Shown here in pieces: positions 23,289 to 36,800 of a DNA stretch of 64,000 bases (position 1 is its first letter; each line of letters begins with the position of its first letter). This stretch comes from Edolisoma coerulescens (taxonomy: Eukaryota > Chordata > Aves > Passeriformes > Campephagidae): contig VWZW01006289.1 of assembly GCA_013397115.1 (NCBI GenBank), positions 1,731,650 through 1,795,649 on the forward strand, in the 5' to 3' direction. A program made the position numbers and the translations under genes. Below the pieces are notes generated by a model that was given only the letters and a program-made list of their open reading frames with translations, searched no databases and had not been told where the DNA came from.

Positions 23289-26200
23289 TTCTCAATAGGC
23301 ATTTTTATTTCTGTTGCTGTGTTGGAATTTAGGCAAACCAAGTAATTTCCTCTTATGGTACTAAAACAAATTAGTAGTGCATGAGTCGTTGTTTGGCAAC
23401 TGATGTGGCTGAAAGCTTTGCTTCTTCACTCTTTTGCATTGCACCCTATTGTACTGAATTGCACCTGTAGAAAATACTGCCTTGTTTTAAGAATTCATAC
23501 AACTCTGAGTAAAGACAAGAGACAAAAAGGGAGTAAAGTGGTGGCATGCAGAGACTTCAGGTGGGTTGGTTATCGCACCCAGAGTTCAGCTGTGGTACAA
23601 CCACCCCTGAAAACACAGAGCTGGAAATCAGAACCTCACTAACAATGGATGGTTGGAATTTATTTCTATATAGAAGGAACTGTGAGAGGACCTTGTGTCG
23701 TATGAGCAGATTGACACAAATGTTTTGCTCTTCCTCATGCAAGTCTCACTAAAGCAGAGCCTCTGTCTTTAATGAACAGGCCTTTGCAAATGGCACACAT
23801 GCCTGTATCGCAGCTTTTCTTAGCCAGGAGTTTAAATAAGGCTCATTAAAAATCCATGGACCTCCCTTAGGTAAAGAAGAATATCTGATTAGGTAACACT
23901 AACATAGAAATGGCTCTCAAAGAGGAAATATACAGAATAAAACGGTAGTGTTTTCACAATAGTGTAATATCTATGTCTTGTATGGGGTAGGTTATAGAAC
24001 AAAGGATATGAAGTCTGTTCTTCTCTTCTTATCTGTGCTGTTCATCTGAGCAGTGGAATATCTGGCCCACGTACCCCTAACCTTTTAACTCTTTTCTTTA
24101 ATTCATATATGTTAGTTTCCTTTAATTCTAATGTCAGTCATTTTGTATCTTTAACCCCATAATTTCTCAGATTCTTCATTTATCATTTTGAATTACCTAA
24201 TGTTATAAAATATCTAAAGTTGAGGCTTAAATGCAGGTAAAATTCTATATAAGAATACAACAATGAATGCTAGAGGCTTTCTTCAAAGTCACAATAAAAC
24301 CAGAAATTTCACTTTCTTTGTACATATTGCTACAGATCCTTCCTTCAAAAATGGTAAAATCTATTGGTGCTTTGTTAATACAATTTATTTAATATTCCAT
24401 ACAGCCCATTAGGAAATGATGGTAAAGTCTGACAAAGCCATGGCAAATGAAGGCTTTACAAGCTGCAGATACTCTATATGAGGTGACATTTTACTCAGTC
24501 CTAAAACAAAAATCATAATGGATACACACAAAGTTGTTTAACTAAAAATAATTAAAACTAGATATAATAAAATTTCATTGCAAGAAAAGTGCCTCAAGGC
24601 AATTCAGATTGGCAGAGACATCAGAAAATAAGCAGGAAAAGAAGAAATTACTAGAAGTCTCATAAAAGTAAGACGAAGAAACTCGGTGTTATAAGGAAAA
24701 GGAAGGCACTGGAAGGATTCAAGGGAAGCCTTGGACTTGCCTCTATCAACTTGCCCGATGATTTGGACTCTTGGTTCAATCTGCTTATCATCTCTGGATC
24801 TGATGTGCTCAGCTCCCTTGGTGGGACAGCACCTTGCTGTGCCCTGGCAACGCGTGACATTGACATCACAGCCTCCAATTTAGAAAGATGCAGTGTCACT
24901 GCTGAAGTGGGATTGGGAACAAGGACACAGTCCTTGAGCCTGCAGCTTCCAGTGGTCCTCTCTCTCCACTAATTCATCCAGAAAGATGTGCTTCTCCTTT
25001 CACTCCACAGCTTTGTCTGAGACATTTTCCTAAATGGTTCCCTACCTTTGTATATATATATATTATTTTTTTTTTGCTTTGTTTTACTGGCATTTGTGGT
25101 TAGAAAGGGTAACTTCCAAGATGTTAGGCAAATGTAGCTAAAGTTCAGCTGTGTTTTCAAGGAGACTGGCACAGAAGCAGTCAGGCAGTTGCAAGTCTTT
25201 GTGGACTGTTTGCCAAAATCCAAGCAGTGATAATTTAAGAGCTAAATGGATGCAACTTCTAGTTAAAGTATGGAAAGAAAAAAAAAAACCAACTCATTTT
25301 TATCAGCAAGCTTGACATTATAACAGTAACATGGACCTGGGAGAATATCTGGGTAAGTTAGCTTCCCCATTCCAGAAACTAAAAATATTAGAGGAGGTGG
25401 GTGGTGTGAGCTGACCTGAAAAGCATCCCATGGCACTTCTGAGCATGAGAGAATAGAGTCAAAACCATGAATACCAAGAGTATGACTGCTTTTATTTTCA
25501 GCGTCACTACAATTTCAGTAGCCTTAGGTGCTGAAGCATTTAAACACAGAGCTAACATTTTAACTCTCTGAGTTTCAGGTTCAAATGAAACCCTTAGGTA
25601 TCAAAAATCTAGCCTATGTGCTCTTTGAAAGGAATTGGAAAGCCAGAGGCTTGATTGGAAGTAGTCTGAAAGTCTGAGTGGTGGGCATTCTTCTCTTCTT
25701 AAATTAAAAAGGAAAAAAAGAAGAAAAAAAGGAAAAATAGGCTAAGCTGAAAACACCAAACAAACCAATGCAATCAGACGTGCAGGCAACTCTTCTATAT
25801 TTTGCTTGGAAGGACTTTAATCACTTGTGTCGGTGGCTATAAACTGCTGTGTCTCTTTGGTATGTTTTCCTTGCAGTCCCCACTAGTGTGCCACTTAGAA
25901 ATATTTACCTCACAGTGAAGCTGGGCAGTTGATCAGAGACATTAATCTCTGCTTTTGGTTGTCACCTTTTTCATTTCAATAACATGTTCATTGAAGTCAC
26001 TTTTTCATAAACATTTTCCCATAAACCTCTGTTTCAAAAGAGATTATTCAAACAGCTTTTAAACAATTAATCTTTTGAAGGGTCTAATTGAAGGAAATAA
26101 ACCTGTAGAGAATCTGACTGAACCAAAGATCTTCAGCATCCAAGATTATCTATCTGTCACCCTCTGACCTATTTCCTTTACACTACTTTTTAATTTTTGT

Positions 26201-27400
26201 AGCAATTATAGTGTATATGGATAATACCTATTAGCATATTTATGGTCATTGCTTCATATTTATTGTCTGCACAACTCATTAATCTTCATCTAGTGTGTGA
26301 GGCTGACAGCTCAATCTATTTTGCAATCTCTGGGCAGCAGCCATATCCAAAAAGCTTTTGTTTCCCTGTAAATAAACTGTGTTCAGGACCAGAGGACAAT
26401 GGTACATCATGCAGTGATTGACACAAGCCATGGCTGCTAATCAAAAGTAGATTTTATTACCAGCTGAGTCAAGTGCATTATGGGGCCATTGTTCTAGTGC
26501 TGTCAGGGCAAGAGCATACGTAGTCAGTCACCTTCTCAAGATGGGTTGATTGTTCTCCAAGATTAGACAGAGTTGCCTTATTATCCATCCCAGACAACAA
26601 GGCATCTCACCCAAACAGACGCCTTTACAGAAACTGCCTGTACATTGAATTGATTTGAATTGCTAATGCATAATCTGTCCAGCACAGATGTGCAATGAAT
26701 ATTTGGATGTTGTTTTGCATGTCAGTTGAGAAGACTGAATGATGAGGTGATGATCGTTCAGTGATGGGTACTGGACATTTGCCAACAATTGAGTTTGAGC
26801 ACTTTCCCTGACAGTAATCAGATCAGCTTCCAAAACGTCTTTTCTTCAATTCACTGACAATTTATGTTAGAAGATAATGCAACTCTCTCACAGTTAACAC
26901 AGTTGGCAGCAATTTGCATTTTTTTCGTATAATTAAATTTTTCATTTCACCCAAGATGAAATACATACAAGCCGCCTATAACTGATACAGATATTCCAAG
27001 ACACTTCCAAAGTAACCCCACTAAAATAAGAGGCCGTCTAGATAGGCCAAAAATGGCGAAACTCTTCACAATACAGGTAGCACTAGTTTTATTAGTTATA
27101 AAGCCACATTTGCTGTGAAAAAATAGTAATCTTGCTATCAAGCCATATTAGGTAAGGTCTCCCAAAAAACCAGGTAATGAAATCGCATTTAACAGATGAC
27201 CATCGCCATGCTTAGGGTAGGTCAGCAAACACAATTATCTGATTTAAAAATTTTCACTGTCTGTGAGGATTGATACAGTGTAAAATAAGAACAGAAAAGA
27301 ACCCCAAAAGACTGATATTATGATATCAAGGGACTGATACGAGCTCACGCAGTGACATCACGTGATTCGTGTGAATGTGAAAAACGTCTTTATGTAGTCA
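23289..27400. other. Non-coding, upstream of the ISG12-like promoter
   Basis: Mostly unique AT-rich DNA. The minus-strand segment at 24760-24900 distantly resembles an ISG12 motif exon (see findings). The block at 26260-26720 looks like a conserved enhancer, with TGAGTCA, ATTGTT and several ATTA cores. Confidence 0.5.
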
Positions 27401-27715
27401 TAATCATAGAATCATACAGAAATGTAGGTTGGAAGGAAGCTCTGGAAATCATCCAGTCCAGCCAGGGAATTACCCTGCTATTTGCTCAGAGACACACTCG
27501 GTTGAGTTCTATGTATCTCCACGGATGGTGATTCCACATCTTCTCTGTGGAAGTTGGTCCATTATTTGACTATCCCTAAAGTGATTTTTTTTCCTGTATG
27601 TCTAGTCAGAATTCTGCAAATTATGTCTGTTGTTGTCCTTTATCTGTGCACCTCCAAGGAGATGCTCCATCTTCTTCATATCCCTCCTTATTAAAACCCT
27701 ACCTTTAGGATATAA
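27401..27715 (-). mobile_element. CR1 LINE, old 3-prime fragment
   Basis: The + strand opens AATCATAGAATCATACAGAA and continues with GGTTGGAAGG and ATCCAGTCCAGCC, the reversed CR1 tail, then CTCCAAGGAGATGCTCCATC. It is well diverged and older than the 47.5-kb copy. Confidence 0.8.
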
Positions 27716-30689
27716 GTAGCTAAAAAGCTATTGTTAGCTTACAAAATCAGAGCGTTGTAGGGCCACTTCTCTGATATCTAAGAAATTTACCTTCTAACCT
27801 AATTTAGGTATGTGTCTAGTGAATCTCTAATCATATAATGAATCAATTTTCCTCAGAAATAAATAATAATGCTTCTCAAGAACTTCTGGAGCTCTTTTTA
27901 GAATATATATTAATTATTGCGTGGTCTTTATCTGTCTTTCAAAGGCAGAGATGAGTACTCATGAGTGTGTAACAGAGTGAAGAATCACCTCCTTTAACTT
28001 GCCAGTCTTTCTACTAGTCAAATTTACTGCAGCTAGCAAAAGATTGGGAAGTGATTGACCCAGAAGTTTTATAGCCAAGGTCAAAAAGAAGTTTACAGGT
28101 AAGTCATATAATATTTTCATATGTCATCCTTTTTCAGGATTAGGCTATGTGTGTCTCATTTGAATTTTTGTTATCACTTTCATCTGCTGAAAGCAAGACA
28201 CCATCATCGCTGCGTTACAGATGAAAGAAATCACAAAGTTGCACTGATGGCTTTTCGGGAGAAGAAACTTCCAGTTTTGGAAGTTTTAATTTTGTGTGCT
28301 ATTAAAAGGAGAACTACAGACATGTAATATCTGTATGCACTGCATACTCATATCAGCTGAAATTCTACAGAATTTCCAGCCAGAAATCCAGCAAAAAGCC
28401 TTTGAATAAGTAGCCTGAGAAGACTAAGTTTAGACCTTTAATGGAGTTAGGTGGCAAAAATCTTATTAATGTCCAATTTGCACATCCACATTCCAGCCTG
28501 TTCTCCTCAAAGCTCCCTCTGACAGGATCGTACCCCACAGTGGCACCTCTGTTTTTGACCTCAATATTATGCTGGAGACCATAGTCACTCTTGATGTTGT
28601 AGTTTATGCCAGGACTTTACTCCACAGTCCAAACACATGAAATGAGACCCTGCTCAAAACAGACTCTGCAAAAGAGGGAGTAGTCCTGCCTTGAATGTTC
28701 AAGCTCAGAAGATTCACCCAGATCAGGACTCAGCCCTTCAAGAACAGCACCACAGGAACCAGGAGCAGAAGCACCACTCAGACAAGGAATCATGTCCCAT
28801 TTGTTCTCTGCCTTCAAGGAAGTCTTCATTATCACATTGGGCTTCCCACTGATTCTTTAATTTCCTATCCTGACCTGCCACATGCCTTTGACAGATTGAA
28901 ATGGAAGCCTCAGCATCATTCTCAAGGCTGTTAATTTCTGCTGTAAGGACAATGGTACCTGAAAGATGTCATGGAACAGCCAGTGCTAATGTTCTGAGTG
29001 AAATAATATTTTTATTCCAAAGACATTTAACACAAGCAATTATTCCTGCACTGAAGATCCTTTCCTTAACATTAAAAGTCTTACTTTACAAAACATGGAA
29101 AGTTACTTCAGCTAACAAGCAAATGCCAGCAGCAGGGTCTTTGATTTTTTGAGCCTGAAAACAGAGGTAAAGATGAATTGTTCCCTTATATATTATTCTG
29201 TAAAACAAAATGCATACATAAATGACAAAACTGTGTCATCTGCCAAGCTAGAGCTCTGTTTGACCTTGAGGTTGCAGTCTTCCCATGCACAGTTATACAA
29301 ACAAAACCTCAGAGTACAGGAATACAGGCTATTCTAGTCTCTGGGAAGGAAGAGAGTCTCAATCAGTTAATACAGTCTTAAAGATGTATAGATTTGAGGG
29401 AAAATTGTAAGTCTTTCTGAAATCTAGGAAGTAGGTTCATGAAGACAATAGACCAAGTACACAAGCTACTAATAAGTTATACCCCTCTCTTAAAGGAATA
29501 TAAGATGATATGTTTTTCTGGAAGAATTATGTTGAAAACAAAAATAAAATGTGAAGCAATAGAATCCATGGTCAAAGTGCAATTATTAACAACACTGAGT
29601 TCTCACTGCTATTCAAATGTAATCACAATTGGTGCCTTAATGAAGCCATTTCAAAACACACAATCTGCAAACATTAAGTGTATGTAAGTATGGGCATCTT
29701 TTCTAGTTCACGGATCCCCATGGATAAGCACAGTGTGTGCTCCAGGGAAAGTGCTGAGCAGTTCAGAATGGCTCAGATCCCTCAGGGCAGCTGCTTCCTC
29801 AGCCAGGGAACCCGATCCAGCAGATCCTAGGGCAGGCCTGGTGGGTTCAGTCCACACAGAAGCTGCTGGCAGAGGAAGGAGGAGGAAAAGGAGTCTGTGG
29901 TGCCTACCATCTATAGTCCGAACCAGAGGACGTGAGTTGCGTGATGGTATCGGCTACGTGACTTGCCAGATCTCTTCCTGATCTTCCAGACTGCAGCTTC
30001 TGCATCCAAGGAGTGCACTCCAACCACGTGTGTCTGTGGTCAGCATTGCAGGGTCCAAGGGACCAAAACAAAATCCTGTTTTCAGAAATGAAAAGGCAAG
30101 TCTTGTCAGAAAACAGAAGTTGGGCACAGAGAGCTTAAAACCTATGGACTTCTCCTTGCCTGTAAGTTAAAGGGAATATTACTTTCCTGTTTTCAGGAGA
30201 TTTCTGAGGCCATAGGTAGTATGCTACTCAGGCATTACGTTAATAAGCATAGTATAAGCATTTAATACAGAAAAAGAGGTTTCAAACACTAATACAAGTA
30301 AGTACCTATGCAAGCATAAGTGCTGGAAATGCTTTTATGGGTGCTTTGAAAAGCAATTATTGAGGAAATGGTCAATCTCTTACATGGGCAAGGGTCCTGA
30401 AGACCAGATGGCCTGATTTACTTCTCAGTTCCAGCTGCAAGACGCATTGATAGGTTTCAGACCATGCTTGAAAGGACTGAGAGGCTTCCTTGGAGGGGCA
30501 ATGAGTCTTTTAGATTCCTTTAGGCCTTAACAGCCTGTTTCAATTAAGAGAAACCTCTTATTTTATGTTTATTGGAAAGTTTTTGCACCTGAAGGATGTT
30601 TGGATTTGGCATTAATCTTCTGCTTTGAGAATGGAGGCTAAAAATAAATGCAATACAGCATCTGAGATATTGTAAAGGGTAAAGCAGCA
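27716..30689. other. Non-coding, no gene seen
   Basis: AT-rich DNA. The 29.73-30.05 kb stretch is richer in GC and has a frame with RTRGREL, which recalls the CR1 ORF2 tail. It is too short to assign. Confidence 0.5.
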
Positions 30690-30890
30690 TGAGTAAGGAT
30701 GAAGGACAGTGAGAAAAGCACACAGTGAAAGCCCTCTCTGGAAAGATCACGGAGCACATCCTCTTGGCAGCCATACCTAAGCATGTGAAGTATAAGAAAG
30801 CAATCAGCGCTACTCAACATGGGTTTGCCAAGGGCATGTTGTCTGTGGCCAACCTGACTGCTCCCTGTGTCAAAATGCCTGGTATCCTAA
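30690..30890 (+). mobile_element. CR1 ORF2 reverse transcriptase relic
   Basis: The plus frame from 30725 reads SGKITEHIL, then isolated QHGFAKG. This matches the CR1 reverse transcriptase segment whose intact form has a QHGFTKG motif. The frame decays after about 45 residues. This is an internal fragment without the CR1 3-prime tail, which is less common than 3-prime copies. Confidence 0.7.
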
Positions 30891-33800
30891 GTGCCATGGA
30901 AGCTCTTGTAACAGAAAAAAAAATTGTCAAAAACCCCCAGCAGTTTGTAAAAAGTTTGCAAGTGTAAACAAAAGAAAAAACTTCCTAATCTCGACAATAT
31001 TTAGGGAAACGTCTGCTCATGGATAAACGCCTTGAAGCAATAGTGCCTTCAGCAATAAGGCAACTTTCCTCATAATAGATAAGCCTGAAATCTGAACATC
31101 ACCCATTTATGACAACATGATGCAAGCCTTATGGAAAGGTTCATCAAACAGATCTAAATCCTTGTGGCTAGCTCTTAAATGGGAAAGAAAGTACTTCCCT
31201 GTTTGTAATGCTAAAGCTGCTGGGCAAGACACAGTGAAAGACTTAAATTAAATGTCAAATCATGAGGTACTACCAATAAATAATGAAGAGATTTCTGTTG
31301 CTTGTGGTGGCTGCAGATAAGACACTGGATAAACTATTTACTGCAGGTAAGTTGAACAGTCCTAGATGGATCATTCTGTCCTAGATAGATTGTCTGTGTG
31401 TTTTGTCACTTGGATGAGTGAGCAAGCCGGTGTGAGCCTGTGCTGCCCACATCACAGGGCTTTTATGGTTCCAGACCTTGTCTGTAGTGTAAAGTAGCTG
31501 AAAGTGTGCCAGAATTTCAAGAGAAATCCTCTCTCATCTCTTCTCCTTCCGCAATATAGACCCATCTACTGCACTCACTGCCCCTACTTGTCTGCATCGT
31601 GTGATGATGAGAGGGGCTACAAGGAAATCACCTTGTGGTGTGGTTCATCTCTATCATTCAGGTGGGCATTGTTCTGGAAAAAAACAGGCTGTAGGACCTG
31701 ATTAGTTGAAAGAGGTCACAGTATCCTCCAGTGCAGTACGTGACTGTGAGAGGGAAAAAGCTGGAAATTTCCCCATTTGGACTTTGACACCATGACCTAG
31801 TTATACGTATATCTACTCTTTCTCACTACTATCTTTCCTTTGTGCCAGGGCCCACGCTGGTTGGTTTGTTCTATTAAGACACTGGTGTGCCATTAGAACA
31901 TTGAGGTTTCTTCTTGGGCTCCGGCATCTGCACAGAACCCCCTAGTCCTGATGACAGAGCATTGATTAACTCTTTATTCCCCACAGCAGAGTGATATTTA
32001 GAAAGGTGTCTCTATGGAAAAGCCATGAAAGTTCAGTTTAAATATCAGCAGCTATTCTAAGTAAACGAGAGAATTGGACATGCTTACAGAGTGCCAATGA
32101 AGCTGCTGAGAGTAGTTAGTGCCATCAGAAAAAGCAGAATAAATGTGTAGTATTTGCTGGCTCTTCTTTGGTACAGAGGAATAGGACTTGAAATCTTATT
32201 TGTTCCACAAGATTTTGACACTTGTCAGTTCCTGCCATGGTTATGTCACAACTCATGTGAAAGTGAGTTTCATCAGCTTAAATGAGATGTCATCTGAAAG
32301 TCTATGGATAACTTTCTGGCTGTAGGCCCACCCCCATCCATTTCTCCTGCTCTTTTCCTCTATAGGGGTTGAAATATTCTTTGCAATTAGCGAAGGGAGT
32401 CTGTTACTGAAGGAATACAAACAACACTGCAAAGTGGAAAAACTGGTTTTATCCTTCCTGTCCCTGTCCACCAAGACCAGCACCAAGCACAGTAAAACGG
32501 CCAATTTGAATATTTTGGGGAGGTGAGAGTTTCAAATGTGAACTTAGTTACTTTGCTCATGTTGTAAAGGCCTGGAGTGAGCATGGTGTAGCCTGTCATT
32601 TTACAGGAACATTGGGAATCAATTGCTTGGCCTTTTATGCATCAATGTTTAACAGCACGGCTCTAAGGTTCACTTTGAGCCCAGAATCACTCTGGTGGAG
32701 CAAAGATGTAGAATCCTGTGGAAAGGAAACACATGAAACCTACTGTGGGAATCTATCAGACTCAGATCCTGCCTTAGTTTTGTCTGTTTAATGCTCTTAA
32801 GGGTTTTTTAACTCGCTGAAACTACAGCCTTTGTTGTTTGTTTTAATCAACTTTCTATTGCCATTGTAAATGACTTTGCTCTTTGCCTGAGTGAGAGAAT
32901 CTGATATAAAAGGGTTCTTAAAGGAGAAAGGTGAAAACTAGATAAATGCTTCAGGCAAGAGAGAGGAGATTTGAATTAAGTTGTAAAAGGAGTTGATCTT
33001 CCTGCCTGTTTATCATCTGCTTATTATCCAGAGGAGTTTCCATCCAAGCAGCTGTAATTTTGCAGTGACTGGGAACTGGTATCTGAGCACCAGGGATCTT
33101 TTTTTCCAAATTCATACAGTGATCATTGGAAGAGTTCTCACAGAACACAGTGTACTGTAGATTTAATCTTTCACTCTTCTGTAGGGCTTTCACGTGCTAG
33201 TAAGAGAATAGCATCCCAATGCCACCTACAATTACAGGAAGCGTTAATCACAACAGACAGCAACTTCTGCTCCTTTCTTCTTGCACATGGTGACCACAAA
33301 GGCCATTCTAAGATGACACAGAGACGAGGAGAACAGATTCCTGAATATTTTGTAATAGGAAGGTGTTTCTTGTATCACAAGTAACAGTACAGAGGTGAAG
33401 TACAGAGGTGAAGAGACTGAGGAAACGAAACCCAATAAAAGCAAACAGCATCACACAAGGGGACAGGGAGTGCAAGAGACAGCAAACACAAGGTATTGAT
33501 GCCAATATAACCTTTCTGGACTTGAGGTGTGGCTGCTTTCAGCACAGTAACAGCTTGGGTTTAGAGTACTTTTTCCTCTCTTCTGAACAACTCTTCTGCA
33601 AGTCCAAAGCAATCACAAAGTTGTTCGCACAAAGAAAGATTTCATGGTTGGCAACACAAACTGATGATACATCAGGTTCTAGATGAAGATATGAAGGATA
33701 TTACTGTATCAGCTGAGTTCATAAGAAGATCTTCCATTACATATTTTCTTAAATCAGAATATATTTATCTACTTGGAGTTTAGGTTGAAGAGGATGTCCC

Positions 33801-36800
33801 TTCCTCCAGTTCATTAAAATAAATCATGTGTACACAGATATATATAGATTCTGATTCATATTACTGTGAAGAAAATTACATATAATTTCTTACCTATGTC
33901 AGTGTTATTCCTCCAAGTTAGTTCTTTAAGAAATGTATGTGTTTTGGACCTATTTTATGTCTGATTGAGAAAAATGCCTTTCAGGAGACTGTTTCAAGGA
34001 GGAAGCCACCTTCTCTGGAGAAAAGCATATTTCTTGCTGAAAATCCTGCCTTTGTTATGATTGCCTGTGAAAGTCCTGGTTTCTCCTAGTTCTTGATTTG
34101 AAGAAGATACTGGCACAGAGTGTTTTATTTCAGGCCTTTGCATATCTTTCTAATCCTTTTTATTAGCCATTTATTTTCATATTTTTGTGACTGCTTTGTG
34201 CTCTAGTGGATCTGCTTCTTCAAAATGGATCTTTCTTTGAAATTTGCTGCTCTTCTGCGTACAGTAGTCTCAGGATTCAGTTTCTCTTGATCTGTTATTA
34301 GGATTGGTGGAACAATGAATCATTTCATGGACTCTGCAAGGAGCAGATGAAATTGTCTCCATTGTTCAACCAGAGATTTTTGCTTTACATTACTTTCAGG
34401 GAAATATTCATCCTTGGAACAGGAGAAAAATCAAGGAAACTTCTAAAAGTGTAGGTACCAGGTTCTTTGCACTCTAAAGAAAGGAATGTTTATCCTTACT
34501 CATTCCTATCAGATTGACGCGTGTTTTCTAATCCTTCTGGACTGTTGTCTATTAATTTTTAAAAATTCCACCTCTATTATTCATCTTTATTTTAGATGAC
34601 CCTAGTAGATAGTTTTTTTCATATTAGGTTTTGGAGAACCTTTTCACATGTATGAATCAGAGTGTATTTTTCCCAATTTTAAACAGGTATGTAATCAAAA
34701 TCTCTTTCCCTTGTCAAACACAGAAGTTTTTAGAGCTGTAGGATTAAACTACTATGTTAGATTAATGGCAAGTGCCCTTACTCACTGCAGAGAATATTGC
34801 TAATTTAATTCTAATTGATATCTGCTTCAGCCTCTAGAAATGTTGTCTCACTAACAGCCCCATAACCCCCAAGTTCTAGGAACTGACTTCCCTTTAAGAA
34901 TATATAGGCAGAAGGTAACCTTACTGTGAGCACTTTTATCCCCATGGAGGACAGCCTGGACTGAACCTCTCACTCAACAGGTCAGGTCTCCACAGTGGGT
35001 TCATGTATATACAAAGTACTTTGAGACTTGAGCATCCCAGATTATTTATGAAATGTAACAGGAATGCGAGATGGGGGATTTTACCCTCTCACCTATCATG
35101 AACTTACATATAGCTTTAGTGATTAAAAATTCATAGATGAAGATTTTATTCACAGTAAATGACAAATCGGTGTCTTAAGCTAAAAGTGCCAATTTCTTGT
35201 CTTGAATTCCCACTAAAGTGTTAGAAGAATACTTTTATGCAGAAAATTAGATGCTGCTGGAATAGGTAACATAACATCCTCTCCTTTAAGTATTATTTAA
35301 TCAGACACTAGTATGGATGAATGGAACATCCCCTGTCGGCAGAATTCTCCTAGTATATTGCTTTTATGTCAATGCATACATTTTTCCCGGGACAGGAACT
35401 CTTTCAGGAAGAGAGTTGTCTATTTTCATGTCCTTCAAGCACTCTATGTGCTCTTTGGGTGGCCTCTTAGTTCATTTTTCCATGGTTTGGGATACTTACA
35501 GATAGAGAGGTTCTGCCAAAGAACAGGAGAGGTCCGAATATGGATCAAGGATCAGATTAGATTTATGTTCTGTTTTCAGCAGGATCTGTCTGAAAGCAAA
35601 TGCTTATATCTAGTACTAATTTGTGTACTATCTAATATAGTTTCCAGCTCCTAATCACAACTATTGATGGACTTTCTAAGCAATTACTGTATTTGGACCA
35701 CTACTTTTGTTGTTTGCAAGTTATACTCCACATTGGACTGAGCTGTGCTGGTATATTTGTATTGTTTTCATTAAACCAATAAACTCAACACAGCCAGTGC
35801 ATTCACCCAGCTGACACAGACATTTTCCTGGAGCAAAGGCTACTTTCTGGTTTAGTTTCTGCTAAGTTCACAGCTGGGCAACAGCTATACTCTGTAATTC
35901 ACATATCTCCAGGCCTGCCCTGCTTACCTTGCCTGGACACTGTGGGATGCCCACTTCATGGCACACAGCACCTGGCTCCCTGTTCCTTAGTGACCAAACA
36001 GTCCATCCTGCTCCGGGGGCACTCTTAACTCTGTCCTGATTGAACCCAGACAGGTGTGAGAGGTAAGAGAAAGGTTTGACGGGAGAGAAACTGAGATACC
36101 TGCAAATGGAGATAGCCCTGGATTTCTCCCTGACCTATTTGAATGTTATTTCTTTTGTCAGCACCAACATGGTTTCATTCTCCCTGACCCCTGCTGAGCC
36201 CCAACTCCATTCAGTGGCTGCAAATTCTGCACTGCTCTTGTAGGAACTCTGCTTGGACCTCTCTCACCTTGGTGGGGCATCAAATGCCCTGCCAGACTCC
36301 AGTCACTAGGTCCCACCGAGCTGTCTTTTGCCATGTTAGGCTTCTTGGCTTTCACTTTGTTAAGAAAAGGGAGGTTAAAAGGGGGATGAAGGAGGTACAT
36401 GGTCTGTCTCATGCCAGGTGCTAAAAGAGGGGTGCCAATGAGAGACACATTCCAGCTAGGTTTCATGCTTCCATAGTTCTCTGTCCTCTTGTCCTGTGTT
36501 CCTAGAGGAGGTGATGGACAGGATCCCTTGCTGCAGTCAATCATTACGAGGTTTGTTTGTTACTACACACAGCACCTTGTTCAGCTGTAGGTTTGTTTAC
36601 AGGGCTAATCCTAGGCCAGGGTGAAGATTTAAAAGAGTAAATCAGACCAGATTTTTGTCTTTCATAAAGCTTGCTATACAGTGCAGGAGTTCTGTGCATA
36701 ATTGTGAGAGGAAAAGTTCATTAAGTCACAATATGGTGCGTGCCTGTAAAGTAGTTTGTTTGAAGACCAATTTCCCTGAGATGGATTATCTTACATATGG

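Noticed and set aside
36158..36544. 128-aa minus frame
   Set aside because: No recognisable motif and biased, low-complexity composition.
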